Shown piece after piece: positions 25,486 through 33,166 of a stretch of 61,688 bases of DNA; positions within the stretch are counted from its first letter, which is position 1, and each line of letters begins with the position of its first letter. This DNA comes from Stomatobaculum sp. Its GTDB lineage: Bacteria > Bacillota_A > Clostridia > Lachnospirales > Lachnospiraceae. Position numbers and translations under genes: made by a program. The stretch covers positions 1-61,688 of the forward strand of contig JAFSYO010000171.1 of NCBI GenBank assembly GCA_017449925.1, in the 5' to 3' direction. The notes below the pieces were generated by a model, which saw nothing but the letters and a program-made list of their open reading frames with translations, searched no databases and was not told the DNA's origin.

Positions 25486-26652
25486 ATGAAATTCTGTAGA
25501 TACTGCGGCGCACAGATCTCTGACACTGCGGCATTCTGCCCGAAATGCGGCGGAAAGATCCAGAGCGCGCCGGCAGATTCAGGTTACGGCAGACAGACAG
25601 CAGACGGATACGGGAGGCAGGCGGGCAGACAGGCCGCCGCCGGAAAGACAGGAGCGGCAAAAAAGGCGAAAAAAGGCGGCGCTTTAGGAACACTGGGAAA
25701 AGTGGCAGTTGCCGGTATTGCTGCTTTAGCCATAGGCAATGTGGCGAAAGGTATAGTCGGCGGCGTTCCCGGCGGAGGTTCCGGCGGAGGAAACACTCCG
25801 ACCTACCCATATCAGCAGGCCGGCGGAAGCACCAGTTCTGGAAAAACCGGTGGAAACGCCGGTTCCGGAAAGGCGGGGAGCGCTTCCGGGGATGCCGGAA
25901 AGACTACGGCCAAGGCAGCTTCTCCGATTTCCGGGGGGAAGATCGTCTCTGTCAACAAACCGCTGAGGATTCTCGGTGAGACGGGATACAGCGCCTATGA
26001 GCTGCTGGATGTGATCGAGGAGTACGGGAAAGATGCGCCTTCCCATATCGAGGTGCTTCCGGCGAACAACACAGTCTCCATCAATGGAGATAAAATCACG
26101 ATAAAGCTCCCGAACGTTGCCTTCAAGAGCATGATCAGACGCATTGAGGGAGTGGATCCGAGGACAATGATCGCGACCAGGGATGAACTTACGATCTATG
26201 GTACCATCTCCGAAACAGGAAAGACCGTGGAAGGCGAGGCATTCTATGAGTCTGAAAGGACCGGAGACCGTCCGCTCTATTACGCAGCCGGAGTGATCGA
26301 CCGTGTCGAAGGGGTCATTACGGGCGGAGCGTTTTCCGCGCAGACCAAGGATGAAGGAACCGGGTCCTACGAGCATATCACGATGCGGAACATGACCGGC
26401 CACCCAAGAACGGGGGAGGATTATGAATTTTCAAAGTTTTCCGTGGACTACTTCCCGGGGGACGACTATTATATGGTGAGTATCTTCCTGTACGGAGACA
26501 GAGAAGAACAGCGTTATTATCCCACTTTGGATGAAGACGATTATGTACCTCATATCACTTATGATTTCCCGAAGGGACGCTACTCGATCATGCTGATCTC
26601 TGATTATGACGCCCGGGAGGCCAGCCGGTTTGCCACGGGAGTATGGAAATAA
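25486..26652 (+). CDS. Zinc-ribbon membrane-associated protein of unknown function
   Basis: The 388-residue protein starts with a zinc ribbon (Cys4, Cys7, Cys18, Cys21 in FCRYCGA and AFCPKCGG). A basic Gly/Gln/Arg segment follows, then a hydrophobic stretch (about 68-90, VAVAGIAALAIGNVAKGIVGG) that may cross the membrane, and then a Gly/Ser/Lys-rich linker to about residue 150. The C-terminal 240 residues look like two beta-rich domains (ISGGKIVSVNKPLRILGE, then KTVEGEAFYESERTGDRPLYYAAG), with no motif I recognise. Cytosolic ribbon plus membrane segment plus extracytoplasmic domains is common in clostridia but undefined in function. The larger protein at 34909 has the same plan. It ends at a bidirectional terminator. 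Confidence 0.75.
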   Translation: MKFCRYCGAQISDTAAFCPKCGGKIQSAPADSGYGRQTADGYGRQAGRQAAAGKTGAAKKAKKGGALGTLGKVAVAGIAALAIGNVAKGIVGGVPGGGSGGGNTPTYPYQQAGGSTSSGKTGGNAGSGKAGSASGDAGKTTAKAASPISGGKIVSVNKPLRILGETGYSAYELLDVIEEYGKDAPSHIEVLPANNTVSINGDKITIKLPNVAFKSMIRRIEGVDPRTMIATRDELTIYGTISETGKTVEGEAFYESERTGDRPLYYAAGVIDRVEGVITGGAFSAQTKDEGTGSYEHITMRNMTGHPRTGEDYEFSKFSVDYFPGDDYYMVSIFLYGDREEQRYYPTLDEDDYVPHITYDFPKGRYSIMLISDYDAREASRFATGVWK

Positions 26653-26694
26653 GGATCGGGCGTGCGAAATCAGGAATCATAAAAACAGGAATCA

Positions 26695-26732
26695 AAAAAG
26701 CGGCTTCAGGAGTTTTCCTGAAACCGCTTTTT
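26695..26732. terminator. Bidirectional intrinsic terminator
   Basis: A 16-base-pair stem with one G-U pair (26695-26710 with 26717-26732) starts with AAAAAGCGG and ends with CCGCTTTTT, so a U tract forms in either direction. It separates the plus-strand zinc-ribbon gene from the minus-strand L,D-transpeptidase gene. Confidence 0.85.
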
Positions 26733-26765
26733 ACTATTTGCAATGCTGCGGGAGTTCCGCAGGAT

Positions 26766-28787
26766 TTACTGCGAGCTTGCCGCAAGCTGGTCAGCCAGCT
26801 GCTGCTCCTCTTCGGTCAGCTGCTTCTGGCCGGCAGCGACCTGGGCTGCCACGTCAGCTTCCGCGCGGGCGGCCTGCTGCAGGGCGGCAGTCGCTTCAGC
26901 GGAGGAAGGATCGGAGGGATCCCAGATCTGCTCACGCGGGATGATGTAATCGATGGCGTCCTTCTCGATGGGACCCTTGTCCCAGAGATCGCCGTAAATA
27001 TGAACTCTCGTGCCGTTGCCGCAGTTCTTGTAGACCCAGTAGGAGTTACCGGTCAGAAGACGCAGGCATCCGCCGCTGGCGGCGTCATCGATGTAGTTGT
27101 ATGTGATGGCATCCAGCTCCAGGGACGTGTTGTAGAACAGGATGGAGTGGATGATGAAACCGTTGTAGAAGCGGTTCAGGTACTTGCAGTATATATCATC
27201 GTGCATGAACTTCACGCCGTACTTTGCGTAGATCGAGAAATCGCCGGAGGGCGTATCCGGTCCGCAGGTGGAGTTGAAGGTCTTGTAGGGGATGATGAAT
27301 CCGTTGTCGCCGTCCGCCGCCATGATATACATCGTGCGGGTCGCCTTGTTGTAGTTGATCTGGTAGTTGCCCGGGAGACCCATGATGGGCTCAAGGTCCG
27401 TGGCGACGCTGCCGTCATCGTAGAAGTAGTACTTGTAGCCATTGATGTACTGCCAGCCGCGGGCGGGCTCGCCGTTCACGAAGTAGTACTGGGTGGTGTC
27501 AAGGAAGGCCCAGCCGGTGTAAGGCTGTCCGTTCCAGCTGGAGTAGTGGGTTCCGGTGCTGTCCTTGTACACGCCCTCATACTGGCATCCTGCCATCAGA
27601 TTCTTCTGCGGGTAGGGGAAGGACTCGGTGTTGTGCCAGAAGCCGACGCGGATGGCGACGATGTAGCGGTCGGTGCCCATGGTTCCGGTGGTCTGTCCGT
27701 TCTTTGCCCAGTCAAGCACGGTTCCGTCGTTCAGGACGACCTTGTAGTAGATGTCGTTCAGCGTGTGGACATAACCCTTGGTACGGATCTGGATCGCCTG
27801 GATCCTCGTGCCGTCCTCGTTGTAGGGCGTGGTCTCCTTGGAGTTGCACCAGGGGCTCCAGCCGTGGGCGTCTGTGTAGACGCGGTAGTAGAGGCGGGCA
27901 ACCTTGGAGTGGATCATATAGAACTTGGAGAAGCCGCCGGGGCTGTACAGGCCGGCGTCCCCTGCGTTGGTCGAGGTCCAGTTGATGGTCCCGCCGTTCT
28001 GGTCCAGGAGCTTATAGGTGACGATATGAACGTCGTTGTGGATCGGGTCCGGCGGAGTGTTGCCGGTGCCGAGGACATCGAGTCCCGCTCCCGCCACAAC
28101 AGCGCCCAGGTCCACGCTGCCCGGATCGGCATTCAGGGAAATGGTGCCCGGAAGACTGTAGTCCCGGTTCACCGAGCGGTTCTGAAGCGCAGTGGTGTAG
28201 GAAGTAGAGCCCGGGAGATTATAGGCGGTCTGCAGATTGGGGGAGAGCAGAGCTTCCATACCCGATGCGCTGTAGCCCCCCAGAGAAACGCTTCCGGTGC
28301 TTCCGGAGGAACCCTGCGGGATCTCTACGGCAGTGCTGCCGATCGCCGGTCCCACGGTTCCGGAGGCATCGCCCGCCGGCGCCTGAGATGCCGGTGCCGC
28401 AGTCTCCGTGGCCGGAGCCGCAGTCTCGTATGTTGCCGCAGCAGTTTCTGCTGTCTGAGCCTGGCCTTCCGATGAGCCAGCCTCACCGGGGCCGACCATC
28501 GCCGGTGCAGCGGTCTCCGCCGCCGGTGCCGCAGTCTCATAGGTCGCGGCAGCAGTCTCTGCAGCTGCGGTCTCTGCCGCTGCAGTCTGAGCGGAAGGAT
28601 CGTAAGCGCCTTCCGGAGCCGCGATCACGCCGCCGGCGCCGCTGTCTGAAGTGGCGGCAGCTCCTGAATTGCTGCCCAGGTTCGCGCCCGGTCCGATGAT
28701 CTCGTCCGCGTAGGCAGCCACAGGCGCCGTGACGCACATGACGGCTGCCAGCACAGCCGCAGCCGTTCTTTTCACAGAATGTCTCAT
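26766..28787 (-). CDS. Secreted L,D-transpeptidase (YkuD) with ChW-like and cell-wall-binding repeats
   Basis: The 673-residue protein has a signal peptide cut after AYA (about residue 27). An Ala/Glu/Thr-rich spacer (about 60-145) follows, then two or more ChW-like segments (about 250-385, GTVLDWAKNGQTTGTMG with conserved Trp), glucan/choline-binding-type repeats (about 415-470, GWAFLDTTQYYFVNGEPARGW) and a YkuD domain (about 474-600). The catalytic motif is SGGCLRL (Cys574), where the usual form is SHGC. His547 in FIIHSI is kept. The family makes 3-3 peptidoglycan crosslinks or attaches proteins to the wall. A helical Gln/Glu/Ala-rich tail ends the protein. GGAGG six bases before the ATG at 28787 fixes this start over the upstream one at 28820. 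Confidence 0.88.
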   Translation of the reverse strand: MRHSVKRTAAAVLAAVMCVTAPVAAYADEIIGPGANLGSNSGAAATSDSGAGGVIAAPEGAYDPSAQTAAAETAAAETAAATYETAAPAAETAAPAMVGPGEAGSSEGQAQTAETAAATYETAAPATETAAPASQAPAGDASGTVGPAIGSTAVEIPQGSSGSTGSVSLGGYSASGMEALLSPNLQTAYNLPGSTSYTTALQNRSVNRDYSLPGTISLNADPGSVDLGAVVAGAGLDVLGTGNTPPDPIHNDVHIVTYKLLDQNGGTINWTSTNAGDAGLYSPGGFSKFYMIHSKVARLYYRVYTDAHGWSPWCNSKETTPYNEDGTRIQAIQIRTKGYVHTLNDIYYKVVLNDGTVLDWAKNGQTTGTMGTDRYIVAIRVGFWHNTESFPYPQKNLMAGCQYEGVYKDSTGTHYSSWNGQPYTGWAFLDTTQYYFVNGEPARGWQYINGYKYYFYDDGSVATDLEPIMGLPGNYQINYNKATRTMYIMAADGDNGFIIPYKTFNSTCGPDTPSGDFSIYAKYGVKFMHDDIYCKYLNRFYNGFIIHSILFYNTSLELDAITYNYIDDAASGGCLRLLTGNSYWVYKNCGNGTRVHIYGDLWDKGPIEKDAIDYIIPREQIWDPSDPSSAEATAALQQAARAEADVAAQVAAGQKQLTEEEQQLADQLAASSQ

Positions 28788-29031
28788 AACATACCTCCAG
28801 TTTTTCGAAATGCTTATCATGAGGGCATTTCTTTTGCTAATCAGCTATTATGTTTCTTAACTGTAACTTCTTTTTTATGATTTTGTTTCTAATTCAATAC
28901 ACAGAGACGTGTATATCTTAACACTGTCTGAAGCATATGACTACTTACAGATTAATTACGTTTTCACCTGGGTCAGAAAAGTTTTGCATCCTGTCGGTCT
29001 GTAATGCAGTTTCTTGATGATAGCACGTTCA
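28788..29031. other. A/T-rich divergent intergenic region, no gene seen
   Basis: The gap between the L,D-transpeptidase and the polysaccharide region (330 bases in all, including the promoter at 29032) is much more A/T-rich than its surroundings. It contains no open frame with coding character. I could not place a convincing minus-strand promoter for the transpeptidase. Confidence 0.6.
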
Positions 29032-29060
29032 TTGACATTTGGAAAGTGCAATGCTAAAGT
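29032..29060 (+). promoter_or_regulatory. Sigma-A-type promoter of the polysaccharide region
   Basis: TTGACA (29032-29037), a 17-base spacer and TAAAGT (29055-29060) preceded by TGC form a near-consensus promoter 58 bases before the ATP-grasp gene. The same TGC-TAAA form occurs in the promoter at 52052. Confidence 0.75.
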
Positions 29061-29117
29061 CTTTCTAAATAATAAGGAAAGGTCCGGGCAGCAAAAGAAA
29101 GGACGGAAAGGACAGAA

Positions 29118-30113
29118 TTGGAAAAAACAGCGAAAACAGTGATCGTGACAGCTATAGGGTCCTTTTCCGCGCCGGCAGTGATCCGGGGACTGAAAGAGGC
29201 AGGATGCCGGGTCGTAGGGACCGATCTTAACCCGAAGGCGTTGATCGCCATGAGCGCCGAGACGGATGTGTTCGTGAACCTGCCCCGCTGCGACGCGGGA
29301 CAAGGCTATGTGGACGCGCTGGCGGAGCTGATCCGCAGAGAGAAGGCGGACGCGGTGATCCCGCTGACGGACGCGGAACTGGATGTGCTGAATCTAGTAA
29401 GGGAACAACTGCTGCCTGCAGAACTGTGGGTATCTCCCCCGGAGACCATTATAGTTTCCAGAGATAAGATGAAAAGCCGGGAGGCGGCGGAAATGGCCGG
29501 GGCGAATGTCATTCCCACGACGCTCCTTAAGGACGCAGTCCTCGCGGCAGATGAAGAAAACCCTCTGATCCTGAAGCCGCGGGACGGCCGCAGCAGTCAG
29601 GGACTGTACCGGGTGAGGACGGAAGAAGACCTTTCCCACGCCCTGAAAGGGATCAGAAATGCCGGACAGGAGAGAAACTACCTGGTACAGCCGCTGATCG
29701 AAGGGCGTATCGTCACGGTGGATGTGGTCCGCTTCCCGGATGGCAGCTGTACGGCGGCGCCGAGGGAGGAATATGTACGCACCTGGAACGGCGCGGGCCT
29801 TTCGGTACATGTGTTCCGTGACAAGGCGCTGGAAGAGACCTGTTTCGCGGTGGCGAAGGAACTGGGGATCCTGGGCTGCGTGAATTTTGAGTTCATCCAC
29901 GCGGAGGACGGATATTATTATTTCATGGAGTGCAATCCCCGCTTCTCCGGCGGCACCGGTTTCAGCGTGGCCGCGGGGGATGATGTGGTGAGAAAGCACC
30001 TGGCGGCCTTCGGAGCTGCGCCGGAACAGTCTTTTGCGGATGCGGCGCGGTACGGCAGCGCGGCAGAATGCTGGATCGCAAGAAAATATGTGGAAGTGAT
30101 TACAGAATCGTGA
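29118..30113 (+). CDS. ATP-grasp enzyme, carbamoyl-phosphate-synthase-like
   Basis: The 331-residue protein has an N-terminal Rossmann-like domain (TVIVTAIGSFSAPAVIRGLKEAG, GTDLNPKA) and an ATP-grasp domain with ILKPRDGRSSQGLYRV (nucleotide-binding Lys), a VQPLIEG segment and the metal-binding MECNPRFSGGTGFS. Enzymes of this type ligate a carboxylate to an amine or another nucleophile using ATP. Its place at the head of a surface-polysaccharide region suggests it modifies a sugar or peptide unit, which is inference. It starts with TTG at 29118, five bases after AAGGA. No upstream ATG fits. Confidence 0.8.
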   Translation: MEKTAKTVIVTAIGSFSAPAVIRGLKEAGCRVVGTDLNPKALIAMSAETDVFVNLPRCDAGQGYVDALAELIRREKADAVIPLTDAELDVLNLVREQLLPAELWVSPPETIIVSRDKMKSREAAEMAGANVIPTTLLKDAVLAADEENPLILKPRDGRSSQGLYRVRTEEDLSHALKGIRNAGQERNYLVQPLIEGRIVTVDVVRFPDGSCTAAPREEYVRTWNGAGLSVHVFRDKALEETCFAVAKELGILGCVNFEFIHAEDGYYYFMECNPRFSGGTGFSVAAGDDVVRKHLAAFGAAPEQSFADAARYGSAAECWIARKYVEVITES

Positions 30114-30147
30114 TAAACTGATAAGAAGTCTACGTTCAGACGCGGAG

Positions 30148-31059
30148 GTGCGTATCAGTACGGAAGGAAACAACAGAAAAAAGATCCCGCTTTGGGCGGG
30201 GATCCTTGTTATCGTTATCATTGCTGTGCTGGCAGGAATCTGGCTGGCGGGACTGCTGAAAAAGCCGGAGCCCCCTGTGGAAACGGAGGCGACGACAACG
30301 GCCCCGGTCATTATCGAGACAGAGCCGCCGGAGCCGGAGACAGAACCGCCGATGCCGGTGGATCCGCTCGCGCTGCGGGAGATCGACTGGGAAGGCCTTG
30401 AGAAGAGGAACAGCGACGTGGTCGGCTGGATATTCGTCCCGGGAACGGTGATCGATTATCCTGTCATGTGGAAGCAGGCGGACAACACTTACTACAACCG
30501 CCGGGACATCGACCGCACCCAGGGCTCTTACCGGGGCGTATACATGGACGGGGACGATTCCCCCAATATGACATCGCTCCACATCCTTTTATATGGGCAC
30601 CATATGAAGGACCAGACCATGTTCACCCCGGTCTGCGATTTTAAGGATGAAAAGTTCTTCAAAGAGCATGACCGGCTGTACTTTTATACGCCGGAGCACT
30701 GCTTCATTCTGAAGCCCATCGCCTGCCTCTACGCAGACGGCATCGCTGAGCGGCGCCGCATTTTCTTCCGGGACCGGGAGGATTTTGATCACTACGTTGA
30801 ATGGATGAGTTACGGCTGTGATTACCGGGAGATCCCCGAGGAGGGAATCAACCAGCTGTTCACACTGGTCACCTGCTCCTATGAGCTGGGTCACGATTCC
30901 AGGACACTGCTGCAGTGCTGTGAGGTCCTGCCGGACGGCACGCCCGTGGAGCGCGCTGAGGTCAAAGAACTGGAACTGCCGGGCTGGGCGGAAGAGCTTC
31001 GGGAAAACACGGAGAAGATGCTCCTGAAAGCCAGAGAAGAAGAGCAAAACAGACATTGA
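30148..31059 (+). CDS. Class B-type sortase
   Basis: The 303-residue protein has an N-terminal membrane anchor (about 14-36), a Glu/Pro/Thr-rich stalk (40-72) and a sortase domain with the full triad: His151 in LYGHHMKD, Cys243 in LVTCSYE and Arg252 in DSRTLLQC. WIFVPGTVIDYPVM near residue 94 is typical of class B. It would cut a sorting signal and link the protein to the wall or another acceptor. No sorting-signal protein is adjacent, and the only one in the window is 21 kb away with its own sortase. The start is uncertain: the GTG at 30148 directly touches GGAG, and no better start codon is visible. Confidence 0.85.
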   Translation: MRISTEGNNRKKIPLWAGILVIVIIAVLAGIWLAGLLKKPEPPVETEATTTAPVIIETEPPEPETEPPMPVDPLALREIDWEGLEKRNSDVVGWIFVPGTVIDYPVMWKQADNTYYNRRDIDRTQGSYRGVYMDGDDSPNMTSLHILLYGHHMKDQTMFTPVCDFKDEKFFKEHDRLYFYTPEHCFILKPIACLYADGIAERRRIFFRDREDFDHYVEWMSYGCDYREIPEEGINQLFTLVTCSYELGHDSRTLLQCCEVLPDGTPVERAEVKELELPGWAEELRENTEKMLLKAREEEQNRH

Positions 31060-31078
31060 AAGGATAGAGACTGTATAT

Positions 31079-32110
31079 ATGAAAATGATCGTTACCGGCG
31101 GCGCCGGATTTATTGGAAGCAACTTTGTGCAGTATGAAGTGAAGAATCATCCGGAGGATGAGATCATCAACCTCGATCTCCTGACCTATGCGGGGAACCT
31201 GGAGAGTGTGAAGCCGGTGGAAAACTATCCGAATTACCGCTTTGTCCGCGGCGACATTGCGGACCGCGACTTTATCTTCCGCCTGTTCGAAGAAGAGAAG
31301 CCGGACGTGATCGTGAATTTCGCGGCGGAATCCCACGTGGACCGCTCCATCACGGATCCGGAGATCTTTGTCCGCACCAACGTGGTGGGCACCACCACCC
31401 TGCTGGACGCCTGCCGGAAGTACGGAATCAAGCGGTATCACCAGGTCTCCACCGACGAAGTCTACGGCGACCTGCCGCTGGACCGCCCGGACCTGTTCTT
31501 TACTGAGGAGACGCCGCTGCACACCTCCAGTCCCTATTCCAGCGCGAAGGCCTCCGCGGACCTGTTCGTCATGGCCTACCACAGGACCTACGGACTGCCC
31601 GTGACCATCAGCCGCTGCTCCAACAACTACGGCCCCTATCACTTCCCGGAGAAGCTGATCCCCCTGGTCATCAGCCGCGCGTTGAACGACGAGGAGATCC
31701 CGGTCTACGGAAAGGGCGAGAACGTGCGTGACTGGCTGTATGTGACGGACCACTGCTCCGCCATCGACCTGGTGGTGCGCAAGGGCAGAGAAGGCGAAGT
31801 CTACAACATAGGCGGCCACAACGAGCGGACCAACCTGGACGTGGTGAAGACGATCCTAAGGGCGCTGAACAAGCCGGAGAGTCTGATCAAATATGTGACG
31901 GACCGTCCGGGACACGATCTGCGCTATGCGATGGATCCGACGAAGATCGAGACAGAACTTGGCTGGAAGCCGGAGTACAACTTCGACACCGGCATCCCGG
32001 TCACCATTCAGTGGTACCTGGACAATAAAGAGTGGTGGGAGCACATCGTGAACGGTGAGTACACGAAGTACTTCGACAATATGTACGGAAAACGTCTGGA
32101 GAATGCCTGA
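31079..32110 (+). CDS. rfbB: dTDP-glucose 4,6-dehydratase
   Basis: The 343-residue short-chain dehydrogenase-type enzyme has the NAD motif TGGAGFIGSNF, the family segment AAESHVDRSI, STDEVYGDL with the catalytic Thr-Asp-Glu, and YSSAKASAD with the Tyr-x3-Lys pair. It makes dTDP-4-keto-6-deoxyglucose, the second step toward dTDP-L-rhamnose. It lies directly before rfbD with a two-base gap. The rfbA and rfbC genes needed for the whole pathway are not in the window. An in-frame ATG at 31085 is an alternative start. Confidence 0.95.
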   Translation: MKMIVTGGAGFIGSNFVQYEVKNHPEDEIINLDLLTYAGNLESVKPVENYPNYRFVRGDIADRDFIFRLFEEEKPDVIVNFAAESHVDRSITDPEIFVRTNVVGTTTLLDACRKYGIKRYHQVSTDEVYGDLPLDRPDLFFTEETPLHTSSPYSSAKASADLFVMAYHRTYGLPVTISRCSNNYGPYHFPEKLIPLVISRALNDEEIPVYGKGENVRDWLYVTDHCSAIDLVVRKGREGEVYNIGGHNERTNLDVVKTILRALNKPESLIKYVTDRPGHDLRYAMDPTKIETELGWKPEYNFDTGIPVTIQWYLDNKEWWEHIVNGEYTKYFDNMYGKRLENA

Positions 32111-32112
32111 AG

Positions 32113-33084
32113 ATGAAAGTATTTGTTACGGGCGTCGGCGGCCAGCTGGGCCACGACGTGATGAACGAGCTGTACGGCCGAGGCATTGAAGCCTTCGGTT
32201 CCGACATCGCCCCCGCGTACAATGGCGCGGCGGACGGATCGCCGGTGACTGAGATGCCCTATGTGCAGCTGGATATAACGGATGAGGCGGCGGTGAACCG
32301 CGCGCTTCAGGACCTGAAGCCGGACGCGGTGGTGCACTGCGCGGCGTGGACCGCGGTGGATGCTGCCGAGGACGAGGACAAACGTGACAAGGTCATGGCC
32401 ATCAACGCAGGCGGTACGGCGAATATCGCAAAAGCCTGCCGCGCCATCGGCGCGAAGATGGTTTATATCAGCACGGACTATGTGTTCAACGGCCAGGGCA
32501 CGGAGCCCTGGGACCCGGACTGCAGGGATTACGCGCCCCTGTCTGTCTACGGGAAAAGCAAGCTGGAAGGCGAACTCGCAGTCAGCGGCACCCTGGAGAA
32601 GTATTTCATCGTCCGCATTGCCTGGGTGTTCGGCGTCAACGGAAAGAATTTCATCCGCACCATGCTGAACGTGGGAAAGACCCACGACACTGTGCGGGTG
32701 GTGAACGACCAGATCGGCACCCCGACCTACACCAGGGATCTGGCGGTGCTTCTGGCGGATATGATCGGGACAGAGAAGTACGGCTATTATCACGCCACGA
32801 ATGAGGGAGGTTTCATCTCCTGGTATGATTTTACCTGTGAGATCTACCGTCAGGCGGGATATACCACGAAGGTGCTGCCGGTGACCACAGCGGAGTACGG
32901 TCTTTCCAAGGCCGCGCGGCCCTTCAATTCAAGACTTGACAAGTCAAAGCTTTCCCGGAACGGCTTTACGCCGCTTCCGGACTGGAAGGATGCTCTGGCG
33001 CGTTATCTCGACATCCTTGAGAAGAACGGAGAACTGCCCGTCAGAGTCATGAGAGGAGCGGCGACAGACCGACTACAGGGGTGA
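32113..33084 (+). CDS. rfbD: dTDP-4-dehydrorhamnose reductase
   Basis: The 323-residue NADPH-dependent reductase has VFVTGVGGQLGHDV (nucleotide motif), STDYVFNGQGTEPWDPD and YGKSKLEGE with the Tyr-Lys pair. It makes dTDP-L-rhamnose from the 4-keto sugar in the last step of the pathway. A start two bases after rfbB indicates tight coupling. Together with rhamnosyltransferase-like GT2 genes in the window, it supports a rhamnose-containing polymer. Confidence 0.93.
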   Translation: MKVFVTGVGGQLGHDVMNELYGRGIEAFGSDIAPAYNGAADGSPVTEMPYVQLDITDEAAVNRALQDLKPDAVVHCAAWTAVDAAEDEDKRDKVMAINAGGTANIAKACRAIGAKMVYISTDYVFNGQGTEPWDPDCRDYAPLSVYGKSKLEGELAVSGTLEKYFIVRIAWVFGVNGKNFIRTMLNVGKTHDTVRVVNDQIGTPTYTRDLAVLLADMIGTEKYGYYHATNEGGFISWYDFTCEIYRQAGYTTKVLPVTTAEYGLSKAARPFNSRLDKSKLSRNGFTPLPDWKDALARYLDILEKNGELPVRVMRGAATDRLQG

Positions 33085-33135
33085 GGTCTTCCGAAGAGAT
33101 ACATGTCCGTGGAATCATCGCGGCTGAAAACCGAA

Positions 33136-33141
33136 TATAAT
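33136..33141 (+). promoter_or_regulatory. -10 element before leuA
   Basis: TATAAT at 33136-33141 is a consensus -10, 25 bases before the leuA start. No matching -35 is seen. The 82-base gap is too short for a T-box leader, so no amino-acid-responsive leader is visible. Confidence 0.4.
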
Positions 33142-33166
33142 ACCCCTAAGTCGAAAAGGAGACATT

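Noticed and set aside
26643..28475. 610-residue plus-strand open frame
   Set aside because: It is the antisense shadow of the L,D-transpeptidase gene. It has no ribosome site and shows no domain, while the minus strand has a signal peptide and a catalytic motif.
33085..33166. T-box or leucine attenuator before leuA
   Set aside because: The gap is only 82 bases and has no T-box conserved sequence, leucine-codon leader or terminator hairpin.
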